DNA of 64,000 nt, taken from Pseudoalteromonas caenipelagi. Its GTDB lineage: Bacteria > Pseudomonadota > Gammaproteobacteria > Enterobacterales > Alteromonadaceae. Shown in pieces: positions 28,981 to 37,900 of this stretch. The stretch spans positions 124,001 through 188,000 of the forward strand of contig NZ_JABBPG010000008.1 in the NCBI RefSeq assembly GCF_013140855.1, given 5' to 3'. Below the pieces are notes generated by a model. That model saw nothing but the letters and a program-made list of their open reading frames with translations. It searched no databases and was not told the DNA's origin. The translations under genes were made by a program, and so were the position numbers. The stretch's first letter is position 1. Every line of letters starts with the position of its first letter.

Positions 28981-29331
28981 CTAGTGCATTGACTGTGCCC
29001 AAAAGCTCAGCCATGTACGTGTGGTATCTTTTCGTTGTTGTACTAATGCAAAGTTGGCTTCAACGATATACATCAGTCGTTGCTCAGGTGACGTGTTCGG
29101 GCCCGCTTTCGCCATCAGTTCAACTTTTAAATTTGATAAAAGATAGCGTACAGTTGCTTCGATTAAGCCTTGTTTACCACCAAAGTAATGGCTGATTATC
29201 CCCGAAGATAATCCCGCTTTTTTGCTAATACTATTAATAGTTGTACCCTGTAAGCCAAGCTCAGCAACCGACTCGATGGTTGCTTTTATAAGCTGCTCGC
29301 GGCGAACAGGTTCCATTCCGACTTTTGGCAT
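28981..29331 (-). pseudogene. Truncated duplicate of betI
   Basis: Encodes the first 116 residues of BetI, identical to the intact copy, and then stops (SFWAQSMH). The TetR DNA-binding domain is complete; most of the ligand and dimerisation domain is missing. Promoter and palindrome are duplicated with it, so it could be transcribed. Most likely it is a scar of a duplication or insertion event. Confidence 0.85.
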
Positions 29332-29404
29332 ATTTTTATTAATTGAACGTTCAATAAAAATAAAGGTTATAGAGTTAGTAGCGGTATTTCAAGGTTGACA
29401 TTTT
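28984..29404. repeat. Direct repeat, copy 2 of betI 5' part and promoter
   Basis: Partner of the repeat at 25050-25470, same orientation, apparently a single mismatch over 421 bp. The two copies bracket 3.5 kb holding the IS3 remnants and the PKD lipoprotein gene. Short direct repeats of GGATTTATAAGT lie just outside, near 28937-28962. Confidence 0.95.
29343..29354. promoter_or_regulatory. Duplicated BetI-type palindrome
   Basis: Second exact copy of TTGAACGTTCAA, 11 nt upstream of the truncated betI copy. It could titrate BetI or bring the truncated gene under choline control. Confidence 0.65.
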
Positions 29405-29656
29405 TGATATGGCTAATAAATAGAACAGAGGGGGGTTCTTAACCAGCTGATTTTAAATGATATATTTAACTTTTGAAATGTGTAGAATGTTTTTTGTTCA
29501 AGCCGCAAGGTTGGTCGTGTTTTCACCATAAATAGTACAAATAGTTAACAGTATGCCGTTGCTAGACAATATGCTTTTCTCTTCATTTAAACCTTTTCGT
29601 ATCGTATTGCGACTAACGTTGTTTAGCATTTTAAATAAGACATTAAAGGGAACTAC

Positions 29657-30412
29657 ATGCGGTTATTTATTTTTATTATTCTGTTGAGTGCAGCTTTTGT
29701 GCAATGTGACGCAAATGCACAAGCACACAAGAAGGTACTGATTATTGTTTCAAATATGCTTGATATGGGTGACGCCGAAAAACATGACGCAAGAAACAAT
29801 TTATGGGAGGTAGCACCGCCGTATCATGTGTTTGTCAGTCATGGCTATGAAGTAGATTTTGCTTCACCACAAGGAGGTAAAGTTGAGTTTATGATGGACC
29901 CACTTGGGATCAGCAGTTACACCATTAAATATGAGGGTTTTTTGGATAAAGCAAATAACTCTTTAAAGCCTGAGCAAGTAAACCCAAGTAACTATTGGGC
30001 GGTGTTTATTGGAGGAGGTTATGGTCCTTTATTTGATGTAGCCAGGTCACCTGAACTACAAAACATCATTGCTAAGGTTTATCAAGCAGGAGGTGTGGTT
30101 GGTGGTAGTGGTCATGGCCCAGGCGCATTTGCCAATGCAAAGCTCGAAAATGGTCAATATATTGTTACAGGTAAGCGTGTGGCTGGTTTTCCAAATGCAA
30201 CCGAACGGGAAAAAAGCTGGGCAAAACAAGGTACGCTGTTACCTTTTTTAGTAGAAGAGCAGCTCAATAAGCGTGGCGCAAAAGCACTCAATAAAGCAAT
30301 GCTCAAAGATAAGCATGAAGTTGTTATTGATGAGCGTATTGTATCAACTATGTTTTTGCCATCAGCAGCAAATGTAGCTAAAGAAATGATATTACTTAAA
30401 CATAGTTTGTAA
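29657..30412 (+). CDS. Exported DJ-1/PfpI-family protein lacking the catalytic Cys
   Basis: 251 aa with a signal peptide (MRLFIFIILLSAAFVQCDANA). The fold is that of DJ-1/PfpI/Hsp31-like class I glutamine amidotransferase domains: KVLIIVSN at the start, WEVAPPYHVFVSHGYEVDFA, then FIGGGYGPLFD. The nucleophile elbow, normally A-V-C-H-G-P, reads GGSGHGPGAF, so the catalytic Cys is Gly at position 152 while His153 is kept. Canonical Cys-dependent chemistry is therefore not expected. The ATG has AAAGGG upstream. It appears monocistronic and precedes the small Cys-rich peptide gene. Confidence 0.82.
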   Translation: MRLFIFIILLSAAFVQCDANAQAHKKVLIIVSNMLDMGDAEKHDARNNLWEVAPPYHVFVSHGYEVDFASPQGGKVEFMMDPLGISSYTIKYEGFLDKANNSLKPEQVNPSNYWAVFIGGGYGPLFDVARSPELQNIIAKVYQAGGVVGGSGHGPGAFANAKLENGQYIVTGKRVAGFPNATEREKSWAKQGTLLPFLVEEQLNKRGAKALNKAMLKDKHEVVIDERIVSTMFLPSAANVAKEMILLKHSL

Positions 30413-30534
30413 GTACTATTTATATTTTTTATATATTTAAGTAAAAATAGAGTTTTAAAACTAAATATTGTTTGCTAGTTTATTTATTGCTCAGTAGAGC
30501 ATTTTAAAAATTACATTAATAAGGAAATAAAAAT

Positions 30535-30720
30535 ATGAAACTAAAGCTAAATAAAAAGAACATCAAACAGTTGAATAAGCTAAGTGAACTGGTTTTAGAA
30601 AAAGGGCAAACCCCTAACGTTGCGGGTGGATATCGTACAGAAGTTTGTAATGACTTTACAAACACATGTAATTCAAAAGACTTTGGCTCATGCAGAGCGT
30701 GTGGAACTATTCTTTGCTAA
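30535..30720 (+). CDS. Small Cys-rich peptide with double-Gly leader, RiPP precursor-like
   Basis: 61 aa. Residues 1-32 form a Lys/Leu-rich leader (MKLKLNKKNIKQLNKLSELV) ending in TPNVAGG. The K-L-x-L-N-K-K-x-I-x-x-L-N pattern is that of class I lanthipeptide-type and related natural-product leaders. A 29-residue core follows with five Cys (38, 45, 53, 56, 61) and several Ser/Thr, ending ACGTILC. An AAGGA ribosome-binding site lies 9 nt upstream, and a hairpin terminator follows the stop, supporting a real monocistronic gene. No lanthionine synthetase, radical SAM enzyme or GG-protease transporter is visible nearby, so processing would need enzymes encoded elsewhere. A toxin or disulphide peptide is an alternative. 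Confidence 0.65.
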   Translation: MKLKLNKKNIKQLNKLSELVLEKGQTPNVAGGYRTEVCNDFTNTCNSKDFGSCRACGTILC

Positions 30721-30735
30721 TTAATGCGTACATAG

Positions 30736-30762
30736 AAAGCTGAGCAGTCGCTCAGCTTTGAT
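30736..30762 (+). terminator. Terminator of the small peptide gene
   Basis: 10-bp perfect stem AAAGCTGAGC / GCTCAGCTTT with a 4-nt loop, 16 nt after the peptide stop. The T-tail is short but the stem itself ends in TTT. Confidence 0.72.
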
Positions 30763-30834
30763 ATTCAGATAGTAAGTCTATTTGAATTAATTAACCAATC
30801 TATACTTTTTCAAAGTGCTATTTTTGGTGCCAGT

Positions 30835-32412
30835 TTATTCAGACATTGGAATATCTTGACTCATTAGGTAATTTATAACTTCCTCAATATGTGATTCAAA
30901 GTTTCGCCATCGACCAATTGACTTGCTATTTAGAGGCTCTCTCACTTGTACTTTGCTTGCAGTAGAAACTGGGGCAGTATTTAAGTGAAAATCTATACAA
31001 TTTTGCTGCCATGGTAAATCACAAAATGTCAGTAAATCACGAATGTGATGTTCTGGGTTGCTAACGAGTGACTCATATTGCAGTAGTTTAAAGTGGTTGC
31101 CATGCAGTTTTTGCCAATGCTGCATCAGATGATAAAAGCGCGCATAAAATTTGGCTGTGTCCATAAGATCGAGAGAGTAGCGATAGTATGGATTATTAAT
31201 CGTAAATAGCTGTCGATAATTACCGATACAAGTATCGAGGGGGTTGCGCAGCAAGCAGACGATTTTGGCGTTTGGCAGTGCTTTACGAATTAAATCAACA
31301 TAAAAAAAGTTAAACGGTAGTTTATCGATAAAGTGGAGTTTAGCGCCTGTCACTACTCGAGTTGCATCTAAGTACTGTTTTCCAAGCTGCTCAAAATCTA
31401 GCTCATAGGCTTTGTTGATGGTGAGCTCATCAAGTACATGTGGTGAGTCGGTTTGTGCCAGCCGTTTTGTGGTAATACCGAAATCTTGTAACTCTCCCGC
31501 TGACATCACTTCACTATGGCTTGATAAAATCCGCTCAACCAGCGTCGTCCCAGAACGAGGCATACCGAGTACAAATATGGGTTCGTTACTTGCAAAACCT
31601 TGCACATTGTTATCACTATATTGAGTGCTTAGTGATGTCAATGAACTAAATAGTTGCTCAGATGCTCGATTATCAAAACGTGCTTGTTGTAGCTTGCTTG
31701 CTTTTGCATTTTTTAATGCATTAAAGGCTTTATCGTATTGTTTGAGATCTTGATATTCTTTGGCCAAAGCATGACCAAGATGCAACTTTGCATCGGGTGA
31801 TTGAACGTCAGCAAATGCTTTACTTAGACGTGCCACATGATTGTCGCATTCGGTTACTTTGGTTAAATCTGATAGCGCAAAGTGCGCTTGATGGTGATTG
31901 GGTTGCAGCTTAATGGCGCTTTCAAATGCGGTTTTGGCATTATCAAACTGACCCAAAAACTTACAACATACACCATAATTATAAAAAAACTGAGGGTTTG
32001 AACTGTTTAGCTCTAGGGCTTTTAAATAGTATTCAAGCGCGAGTTCATGAAGTCCGATATGGCTCAGAGCCACGCCTATTGTATCTGCATGTAGTGCAGA
32101 TTTAATACTCGAGGCTGTTACTTGTAACGCCGCAGACTTCGCCTTATCTAGTTGGCCGTCTAGCGCATAACACTTAGCAAGATGCGCATAATATTCATTT
32201 GTTTGTGAAAACTCTAAAGCTTTTACTATCAGCTTGATGGCTTTTTTAATTTGCCCGACTTGCACATTCACCATCGCTAATAAAAAGTAACCATCTGCAT
32301 GGCGAGGATCGATTTGTACTAAGCTCACAAGGTACTGGTGGGCTTGTTGTAACTGGCCCTGATTTAGCGCTTTGATGGCTTGTTGATGCAAGTGTGTAAC
32401 ATTGAGCGTCAT
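30835..32412 (-). CDS. TPR-sulfotransferase fusion protein
   Basis: 525 aa from the ATG at 32412; the longer frame opens with TTG inside the upstream terminator hairpin and is rejected. The N-terminal ~260 residues are TPR repeats (for example NPQFFYNYGVCCKFLGQFDN). The C-terminal half is a PAPS-dependent sulfotransferase domain: the 5'-phosphosulfate loop VLGMPRSGTTLVERI and the 3'-phosphate region VCLLRNPLDTCIGNYRQLF. These TPR-sulfotransferases are common in Alteromonadales, with mostly unknown acceptors. It lies directly downstream of a TonB receptor but behind a terminator. Sulfation of a surface glycan, a protein or the neighbouring peptide are all possible; none is shown. Confidence 0.85.
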   Translation of the reverse strand: MTLNVTHLHQQAIKALNQGQLQQAHQYLVSLVQIDPRHADGYFLLAMVNVQVGQIKKAIKLIVKALEFSQTNEYYAHLAKCYALDGQLDKAKSAALQVTASSIKSALHADTIGVALSHIGLHELALEYYLKALELNSSNPQFFYNYGVCCKFLGQFDNAKTAFESAIKLQPNHHQAHFALSDLTKVTECDNHVARLSKAFADVQSPDAKLHLGHALAKEYQDLKQYDKAFNALKNAKASKLQQARFDNRASEQLFSSLTSLSTQYSDNNVQGFASNEPIFVLGMPRSGTTLVERILSSHSEVMSAGELQDFGITTKRLAQTDSPHVLDELTINKAYELDFEQLGKQYLDATRVVTGAKLHFIDKLPFNFFYVDLIRKALPNAKIVCLLRNPLDTCIGNYRQLFTINNPYYRYSLDLMDTAKFYARFYHLMQHWQKLHGNHFKLLQYESLVSNPEHHIRDLLTFCDLPWQQNCIDFHLNTAPVSTASKVQVREPLNSKSIGRWRNFESHIEEVINYLMSQDIPMSE

Positions 32413-32440
32413 AGGTTGATTATTCTTGTATAAAATAAAA

Positions 32441-32463
32441 AGGCTCAAACAACGTTTGAGCCT
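32441..32463 (-). terminator. Rho-independent terminator after the second TonB receptor
   Basis: 10-bp perfect stem AGGCTCAAAC / GTTTGAGCCT with a 3-nt loop. On the minus strand it continues into TTTTTATTTTA. It separates the receptor from the TPR-sulfotransferase gene. Confidence 0.88.
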
Positions 32464-32484
32464 AACAGGTTAACCGCTAGTGGG

Positions 32485-34899
32485 TTACAGTTCAAATTGA
32501 TAATCGAACTTAATACCCACGGTTAAAGGACGGTTTAAGTAGTGTCCGTAGTTACGTTGAATTTCGGCGCCATTAGCAGAGGTAATGTCAGCGTTGCTGC
32601 GTCTTACAGATGTGAACGCGTACTTATTAAATAAGTTGTTCACATAAAGAGTGGTAGACCACTGATCACCCGTCAACTTAGCGGATATATTGCTTAGTGC
32701 ATAACCCGGCAAGGTTTCACCGTTATCATGTAAGCCCACTTTAGATATAAAGTCACTTTGTGCCGTTAAGCCATAGTTTACATCTAAAAGCTTGTCTTCT
32801 AACACTTCGGTTTGATAGTTAATACCTAAAGAGAATTGATGCTCAGGTGAACCTGGTAATCTATCTCCTTTGACGCCGCCGTCACTGCCATCGGTGTTAA
32901 ATAAGTATGGCGCATCTTCGGTTAATTCTACTTTGGTATAGGCATAAGTTGCATAAGCGGTGAATGAGTCGGTTAACATCGCTCGAGTAGCAATTTCTAC
33001 CCCTTTTGCATTGGCTGAGCCTGCATTTGAGGTATAGGGCAGCTGACCAACTTCTGTCGCACCACCGACTTGTGCATCTTTCCAATCAACGTTAAACAGC
33101 GCAGCATTAAAGTGGAATCTATTTTTCAACCAAGTGCTTTTTAAGCCTAGCTCGTAGTTAATTGTCGTATCATCTTTGTAAAGCATCTCATTGGGTTTAC
33201 CGCAGCCTGCTTGGTTTGCGGGGAGCGGATCAGGGCACGGTGCCAAGCCATTTGAACCACCAATCCTAAAGCCTTCACTTACGGTCGCATAAGTCATGAC
33301 GGTATCTGAAAATTGATAGCTTGCGTTAAACTTGAACAAGTTGCCATCATCTTCGGCGTAACTGTTTTCAAAGTCCAAGTTAACGTCGTTAGGCCCTGCA
33401 TCGCCGAAAACCGTGTTTAATAGCGGAAAGTCAACCGCAGAGTCTGCATCAACTTTGTATTCGTAAAAACGTGCACCGAGGGTAATGGTTAATTTGTCGT
33501 TTACCTGATAACCAACTTCACCAAAAATGGCTTGCTCAGTAACTTTGCTGCGATCGACAGAGTAATACTCAAGGCTATCTGGGCGTACTTGTGCGCCGCC
33601 AAAATTTGCGACTGCAAATTGACTAAAACCTGGTGTGTATTCTTTACTAAAGCCATCACCTTTAGATTTGTTATAAAAGCCACCAATGATCCAGTTCCAA
33701 TCGGAGTCGCCTTGCGATACTAAGCGGATCTCTTGGGTAAAGGTCTCTTCTTCTTCCACTTCTCGAGTGAAAGATGAGAATGATGGAAACTCTTCATAGC
33801 CATAATCAAGGCGAATAAGTAAGTCAGTTTGGTCGCGTTGACCATCGGCTTCAAACTCGGAAAAACCAGTAGCAGATACAAGCTCCGCAAAGCCAAGATC
33901 AGCCTTAATTTCTAAACTGAGTAAAGAATCTTCTTTGTCTCTTGGTTCCTCATAGCGGTAAGCAGACTCATATTTGCCAATTTTTGCATTCAGGCCATTA
34001 TTTGGGTTAAGTGCGCCGCGATGCACGATTGAACGGCCTTCACTCTCCTGTTTTTGATAGAAGTAGTTGATGGTGCTATCAAGCCAGTCGTTAGGGGCCC
34101 AACGTAGTGAAATACGCCCTGTGGTGGTGGTTTCGCCGTTGTTGTCTTTTGCTTGGCGCAGGTTCTGAACGACGTCACTTTGGTTACTCCAATCGGGATC
34201 TGGCTTAGAAACGCCCGCGTCTTTAACCACGTAGTTGTAATCGATAAAACCTGGGTCTTTAAACACATTGACACTGGCGCGAAGAGCTAGTTGGTCATCA
34301 ATAAGTGGCGTATTGAAAATAAACCCTGATTCACCACCTACCGAATCACTTTCACTGTTTTGAAATAGATCTCCATACACCTTACCTGTGGTGATATCGA
34401 GTTCAGGTGCTTTGAGCATATAACGTATTGCTCCGCCGAGCGTGCCAGCACCATACAAAGTACCTTGTGGACCAATTAGTACTTCTACACGTTCAACATC
34501 GGTTAAACGCATATCAATACTTACTGGAATTTCGCCGATGTAAGTTGCCACAGTGCCACCATCAGAACTTGGGCCAGATGAATTTGTATTCAATCCACGA
34601 ACGATGATAGGTGAGCCTGAACGACCACCTTGGTCGGTTACTGTCAGACCAGGCACCCAGCGAGCAACATCGGCTAATTCACCAATGTTTTGGTCACTCA
34701 TTACGTCGCTATCAAGGGCTGTAATATTCAATGGTGCTTCTTGAACAGAACCTGCACGCCTTGTTGCGGTTATCTGAATTACTTCAAGTGACTTGTCTTT
34801 TTTAGCTTGAGCGTCATCGGCTTGCGCTAAATTAGGAATTAGCAGAGCACTGGTAAGTGCACTAGACACAGCTAATGAAAGTAAGCTTGGTTTGAACAT
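32485..34899 (-). CDS. TonB-dependent receptor
   Basis: 804-aa outer-membrane receptor. The signal peptide ends near LAQA, followed by a TonB box-like segment LEVIQITATRR. The plug domain shows NITALDSDVMSDQNIGELAD, VPGLTVTDQGG, IIVRGLNT and VEVLIGPQGTLYGAGTLGGA. The C-terminal barrel ends in GIKFDYQFEL, with an aromatic residue near the terminus. Several Asp/Glu-rich loops occur. It belongs to the pesticin/FyuA-like plug subclass, distinct from the receptor at 3.5 kb. The substrate is unknown, as no siderophore, heme or polysaccharide genes adjoin it. Confidence 0.9.
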   Translation of the reverse strand: MFKPSLLSLAVSSALTSALLIPNLAQADDAQAKKDKSLEVIQITATRRAGSVQEAPLNITALDSDVMSDQNIGELADVARWVPGLTVTDQGGRSGSPIIVRGLNTNSSGPSSDGGTVATYIGEIPVSIDMRLTDVERVEVLIGPQGTLYGAGTLGGAIRYMLKAPELDITTGKVYGDLFQNSESDSVGGESGFIFNTPLIDDQLALRASVNVFKDPGFIDYNYVVKDAGVSKPDPDWSNQSDVVQNLRQAKDNNGETTTTGRISLRWAPNDWLDSTINYFYQKQESEGRSIVHRGALNPNNGLNAKIGKYESAYRYEEPRDKEDSLLSLEIKADLGFAELVSATGFSEFEADGQRDQTDLLIRLDYGYEEFPSFSSFTREVEEEETFTQEIRLVSQGDSDWNWIIGGFYNKSKGDGFSKEYTPGFSQFAVANFGGAQVRPDSLEYYSVDRSKVTEQAIFGEVGYQVNDKLTITLGARFYEYKVDADSAVDFPLLNTVFGDAGPNDVNLDFENSYAEDDGNLFKFNASYQFSDTVMTYATVSEGFRIGGSNGLAPCPDPLPANQAGCGKPNEMLYKDDTTINYELGLKSTWLKNRFHFNAALFNVDWKDAQVGGATEVGQLPYTSNAGSANAKGVEIATRAMLTDSFTAYATYAYTKVELTEDAPYLFNTDGSDGGVKGDRLPGSPEHQFSLGINYQTEVLEDKLLDVNYGLTAQSDFISKVGLHDNGETLPGYALSNISAKLTGDQWSTTLYVNNLFNKYAFTSVRRSNADITSANGAEIQRNYGHYLNRPLTVGIKFDYQFEL

Positions 34900-35500
34900 G
34901 ATTTTTGCATCCCCATTGGTGTATTGTTGCTTTTATGCTCACAAAGAAAAGCACAAATTATGGCAGGGGACAAGCCTGCCATAAAGCAACTTTTGAATTA
35001 ATATTCAGCTGGATTGAAATTTTACGCATTTTAATCATGCTTTGATTAAAAATATAGTGAAATGGTGAATTTTTATATTTTTTAATATTTTTAACGTGTT
35101 CAGTGAATAAATGTTTCACAAGATTAATTAATATTCAGCAATTTTGCATAATGTTTAATTGTTACCGTATTTTTACGATTTGGGTGAGGTGGTGGTTAGT
35201 GCGAAAACTGAACAGCTCCAATAATACGTGACACTGCGATAATGGAATATAATCCAAATATCGAGGTTATAAATGGCAAAAAGAACAAACAGAAGTTAGC
35301 CAGCGGAAGAAGAGTCCTGATTTACTTGTGTGGAACAGGCGTTGTAACTTTGATGGCAAAGGCGACAGCAGCAATAAACAACGGTTTATCGAGTTTGCTG
35401 ATTTTGGACTTGATGGCTGTACACCGATACTGACGGAAATTTGTATAGTTTAAAATGGACACCGTGGGGCGTAATCTGAGCAATAACTAGCGCATATACT
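34900..35500. other. AT-rich intergenic region, no supported gene
   Basis: About 600 bp upstream of the TonB receptor. The first 270 bp are very AT-rich and probably include its promoter. A 63-codon plus-strand frame at 35242-35433 has no ribosome-binding site and no recognisable domain. An overlapping alternative frame (LLVWNRRCNFDGKGD and onward) may be a decayed C-terminus of an unknown protein. No feature is claimed. Confidence 0.5.
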
Positions 35501-35532
35501 GTGAAAGACGGCAAATTTCTGCTGCCTTTCAC
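35501..35532 (-). terminator. Hairpin downstream of the exported hypothetical gene
   Basis: GTGAAAG and GCA pair with TGC and CTTTCAC, with a 3-nt bulge and 9-nt loop, 14 bp beyond the minus-strand stop at 35546. There is no U-tract, so it is a weak terminator candidate. Confidence 0.35.
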
Positions 35533-35545
35533 TGCAATTCATTCG

Positions 35546-36652
35546 TTAAAAGGTTTTTGAAAGGACGAGTCGTTTGATTTTGTCGTTACCAAAAATAGCG
35601 TCATCGACTTCTTCATATTGATAACTTATAGAGATTACCTTACCGATTTCTGCCGTGATGGTAATGCCTCTACTGTTAAAACTGTCAGAGTACTTTTCAC
35701 CGTCAAGTAGCGTTAGATTATTAGCGACATTTTTCAACTTGTCGTTACTATATTTGTGATGAGTATAGTTAAAGGCAATATTCAGTGAGCCTGGCTGAGC
35801 CTCGTTGTTTGGACCATCCACGCTGAATACTTCGAGGTATGAGTTATATTGTGCAATAAGTGATGCTCTGTAACCTGTGACCCATTCTGAGTCTTCATTA
35901 CCTTTAACATCTTTTGCAACAAAACTAAAAATACCTCCAGCCGATATTGTACTTTGCTTTTTATCTAAACCGCCAGGGCCACTTTTGAATGCAGCAATAA
36001 CCGGTATGCTTATTTGTAGCCCTGCGTCTTTGTCAATCAAAGTATCCGACGCCTCATTTTTTGGGGTATTAGACTTGGGCTCTGCATAGGAAAAATAGAA
36101 AGGTAAGCGGATGTTTTCACCCCACAAATACCACAATCCTTTGTATAGACCTACACTAAAGCTTTTGCTGTCCCCCACTGGTGCCAAGGCCGTTTGGTAA
36201 AAGGCATTATTTTTGTCTGCTTCAATGTCCCACGACACCCATTGAAAAGCTTTAAAAGCGTTTTCTTGTGCTTGAGGGCAATCAGTTCGCTCTTCGGGTT
36301 TTGCAGGATCAAGGATGAATTGTTCGTTATCTATACATTGTTTGAATGCGCTAAGTAGTCCGTCATCATTGAGGCCAAATTGCTTTTGCAGCGCAGAGAG
36401 TAAACTCGCACAATTTAGCGAATTTTTGGGCCTATTTTCACATTGGGTAATTATCTTTGTGAAATCGTCCCCATTGATGTTAATACTATTAAAAGCAGAA
36501 CGGAATTGAGCATTAGTTAGTGGGTTTTGGGGCTGTGCAGCACCAGCCCCTCTTGCCATTGCTTCATTGGTAAAGTTGTTAGACGTAAATGGATTGTTGG
36601 CCAATGCAGCAGGTGAGGCCAGTAATGAGAGTACTAGAGCGCGTTTAAGCAT
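35546..36652 (-). CDS. Exported protein of unknown function, beta-rich C-terminus
   Basis: 368 aa with a signal peptide (MLKRALVLSLLASPAALA). The N-terminal ~130 residues are helical with four Cys (CENRPKNSLNC, CIDNEQ, DCPQ) that could form disulphides. From about residue 160 alternating strands appear (SFSVGLYKGLWYLWG, STISAGGIFSFVAKD, YRASLIAQYNSYLEVF) and the protein ends RLVLSKTF, with a terminal Phe as in outer-membrane barrels. An outer-membrane or surface location is likely, but no family was recognised. The ATG is preceded by AAGGAA. Confidence 0.7.
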   Translation of the reverse strand: MLKRALVLSLLASPAALANNPFTSNNFTNEAMARGAGAAQPQNPLTNAQFRSAFNSININGDDFTKIITQCENRPKNSLNCASLLSALQKQFGLNDDGLLSAFKQCIDNEQFILDPAKPEERTDCPQAQENAFKAFQWVSWDIEADKNNAFYQTALAPVGDSKSFSVGLYKGLWYLWGENIRLPFYFSYAEPKSNTPKNEASDTLIDKDAGLQISIPVIAAFKSGPGGLDKKQSTISAGGIFSFVAKDVKGNEDSEWVTGYRASLIAQYNSYLEVFSVDGPNNEAQPGSLNIAFNYTHHKYSNDKLKNVANNLTLLDGEKYSDSFNSRGITITAEIGKVISISYQYEEVDDAIFGNDKIKRLVLSKTF

Positions 36653-37283
36653 ATTATTATTCCTTGCTTTGCTTATCTTAATGTTGGATAAATAGTTGTA
36701 TTGTTAATATTTTGTTTGTTTGCGGGTTTTTTTATTAACATTTAGGTGTCTGAATGTCAAATGACCAGGTGCCATCATCTTGCTGCGCTGTGTTTACCAA
36801 CGCAGAGATCACTGTAGGTGGTTTTAAAGCGCTGCATAACAAGGTACTGAAGCATTGTTGTAAATTACTAGTATCCTAGAAATCCTTTCTTATACGAGAA
36901 ATCACTACTTTTTAAAATTTAAAGAAAATACCTACATTTAGGGCCTATTGATCTTTGCTGTATGATTATTGTTTCCCAAAGGGCAGTGCTTGATTGTCAT
37001 TTCTACAGTGTTGCTTCACATGGAGGAGGGGGGAGGTGACGTTGTAGGAGCACAAAGTCTTTATCGCCAAACTCACATAGAATAAATATGTAACCTGGCT
37101 CTGACTTGGATAAATACAAATCAAACGGCTGCAAAACAAACTTGAAAGGTAGACAGCTCCTAGGGTTTAAATAACCAAATTCACCTATTTGTTAGTCGTG
37201 TACAAAGAACTTTCGGTACGTACGCTAACCAAAAGTTCCATTTACTGTGACCTACTACCAATTATAATTTCGCTTAAAAGTTT
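36653..37283. other. Long intergenic region with possible decayed coding fragment
   Basis: About 630 bp. On the minus strand around 36738-36830 a short open stretch reads VISALVNTAQQDDGTWSFDI and ends at a stop. It looks like the C-terminus of a lost secreted protein and has no start. The rest (36880-37280) shows no gene, repeat or RNA I recognise. Confidence 0.45.
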
Positions 37284-37877
37284 TTATAACTGGTGCTTAC
37301 CCACTTGCCATTGATTGTGGGCTAAATAGGTTTCGCCTGCATCTACTGCGCCAGGCTCCAGCGTTGTGCCCATGGAGTCATTCCAGCGATTCAAATAACC
37401 AAATAATGATATAACACCTAAAATCTCTACAATTTCACCATCATCCCAGTGTGCTTTTAGTTGTTGTTCAATATTGGCATCTACGGCATTTGGTACGCTT
37501 GATGCAGCTAATGCAAACTCAAATGCTGCTTTTTCAGCGTCAGTGAATAGCTCGCTGTCACGGAATTGCCAAATATTTTTCAGGCGAATATCTTCTCCAC
37601 CGTAGCGTTTTGCCGCCAAAATGGTGTGTGCTTCACAATATCTGCAGCCTGTATTGGCACTGGTGATATAACCAATCAGGCGCTTTAATTCGCTGGTCAC
37701 TTTGCCATGGTTTTCCATCACTGCTTTATTTAAGTTAATGAAAGCCTTGGCAATATGAGGGCGGATCTGCATGGTTAAAACGCTATTAGGGCAAAAGCCT
37801 AAGGTTTCGTTAAAAAACTTTGCTAGCTCTGCCACTTCAGAGTTTGCGTCTTGTGCAAGAGGGGTAACTAAAGCCAT
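37284..37877 (-). CDS. Carboxymuconolactone decarboxylase/AhpD-like protein
   Basis: 197-aa all-helical protein of the AhpD/CMD superfamily. The redox motif NTGCRYCEAHTILAAKR (Cys-x-x-Cys followed by His) is central, as in AhpD-type peroxidase partners. EIVEILGVISLFGYLNRWND matches the family's conserved helix. It probably acts in cytoplasmic peroxide or electrophile defence. It is divergent from a MarR regulator, with an 18-bp palindrome in the shared control region. The ATG has AGGA at normal spacing. Confidence 0.85.
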   Translation of the reverse strand: MALVTPLAQDANSEVAELAKFFNETLGFCPNSVLTMQIRPHIAKAFINLNKAVMENHGKVTSELKRLIGYITSANTGCRYCEAHTILAAKRYGGEDIRLKNIWQFRDSELFTDAEKAAFEFALAASSVPNAVDANIEQQLKAHWDDGEIVEILGVISLFGYLNRWNDSMGTTLEPGAVDAGETYLAHNQWQVGKHQL

Positions 37878-37900
37878 AATGTATTCCTAATTGGTTTGAA

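Noticed and set aside
35242-35433. 63-codon plus-strand frame
   Set aside because: No ribosome-binding site, no domain and unlikely composition; another frame in the same place looks equally protein-like.
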